Part shown: positions 5,279-5,323 of the stretch, piece after piece | Layout: each line of letters starts with the position of its first letter | Numbering within the stretch: the stretch's first letter is position 1 | Source of the DNA: Oxalobacteraceae bacterium | GTDB lineage: Bacteria > Pseudomonadota > Gammaproteobacteria > Burkholderiales > Burkholderiaceae_D | NCBI GenBank assembly: GCA_947446335.1 | Contig: CANFGA010000258.1 | Location: forward strand, 1-5,323 | Length of the DNA stretch: 5,323 nucleotides | Reading direction: 5' to 3' | The notes under the pieces: model-generated | The model's input: the letters and a program-made list of their open reading frames with translations, nothing else | The model's database searches: none | Told to the model about the DNA's origin: nothing | Program-made: the position numbers and the translations under genes

Positions 5279-5323
5279 ATGACGCGCAGAACCGACCTGG
5301 TCAACCATCCCCTGGAATCGTCA
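5279..5323 (+). CDS. Start of an unidentified gene, truncated by the right edge
   Basis: Fifteen codons are visible (MTRRTDLVNHPLESS), beginning at the ATG six bases after a full AGGAGG. The gene starts 27 bases after the stop of the peptidase gene on the same strand, with no terminator between them, so the two are probably cotranscribed. The visible end is polar and basic and shows no signal peptide so far. Too little is present to name a family. Confidence 0.75.
   Translation, partial: MTRRTDLVNHPLESS

Noticed and set aside
4511..5308. Minus-strand frame of about 265 residues opposite the M15 peptidase
   Set aside because: It is an Arg/Gln-rich shadow of the plus-strand peptidase, which has all zinc-site motifs.

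Overview
The window looks like chromosomal DNA from a beta-proteobacterium, most likely an Oxalobacteraceae-type member of the Burkholderiales (Janthinobacterium/Duganella/Massilia-like). The reasons are moderately high GC coding sequence with AT-rich gaps, a tRNA-Asn of the form I associate with Burkholderiales, a PEP-CTERM exported protein, and a large soluble PAS hybrid-type kinase. The assignment is inference from sequence character, not from a search.

Layout. Positions 1-2338 (minus) hold most of a large soluble sensor histidine kinase. It has two N-terminal receiver-like domains that lack the phospho-acceptor Asp, then PAS, PAS, HisKA and HATPase, and it runs off the left edge. Positions 2339-2526 form a divergent control region with a 14-bp perfect palindrome, a weak kinase promoter and a good tRNA promoter. 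tRNA-Asn(GTT) lies at 2527-2602. A 12-bp hairpin with A and T tracts (2616-2643) can serve as a terminator for both the tRNA and the convergent gene that follows. Positions 2682-3419 (minus) encode a PEP-CTERM exported protein split by one in-frame amber codon just after its signal peptide. Positions 3420-3761 are an AT-rich divergent control region with a near-consensus sigma-54 promoter facing the PEP-CTERM gene, a weaker sigma-54-like match facing the other way, and several dyads. Positions 3762-4310 (plus) encode a DUF2939-like membrane-anchored protein. Positions 4311-4498 contain a minus-strand reading frame with no usable start, possibly a gene remnant. Positions 4499-5251 (plus) encode a membrane-anchored M15-family peptidoglycan peptidase, followed 27 bases later by the start of another gene with a strong Shine-Dalgarno site (5279 to the right edge).

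How the genes relate. They do not form one pathway. The most coherent story is the PEP-CTERM locus. Such proteins are processed by exosortase at the envelope, and exosortase loci often encode a PrsK/PrsR pair in which PrsR is a sigma-54 activator. A -24/-12 element with an interrupted palindrome about 130 bp upstream of the predicted transcription start fits that type of control. The reading frame it would drive is interrupted, so in this strain the product is probably lost or made only by readthrough. The peptidase and the gene after it look like the start of an operon that continues to the right. I saw no CRISPR array, insertion sequence or integrase.
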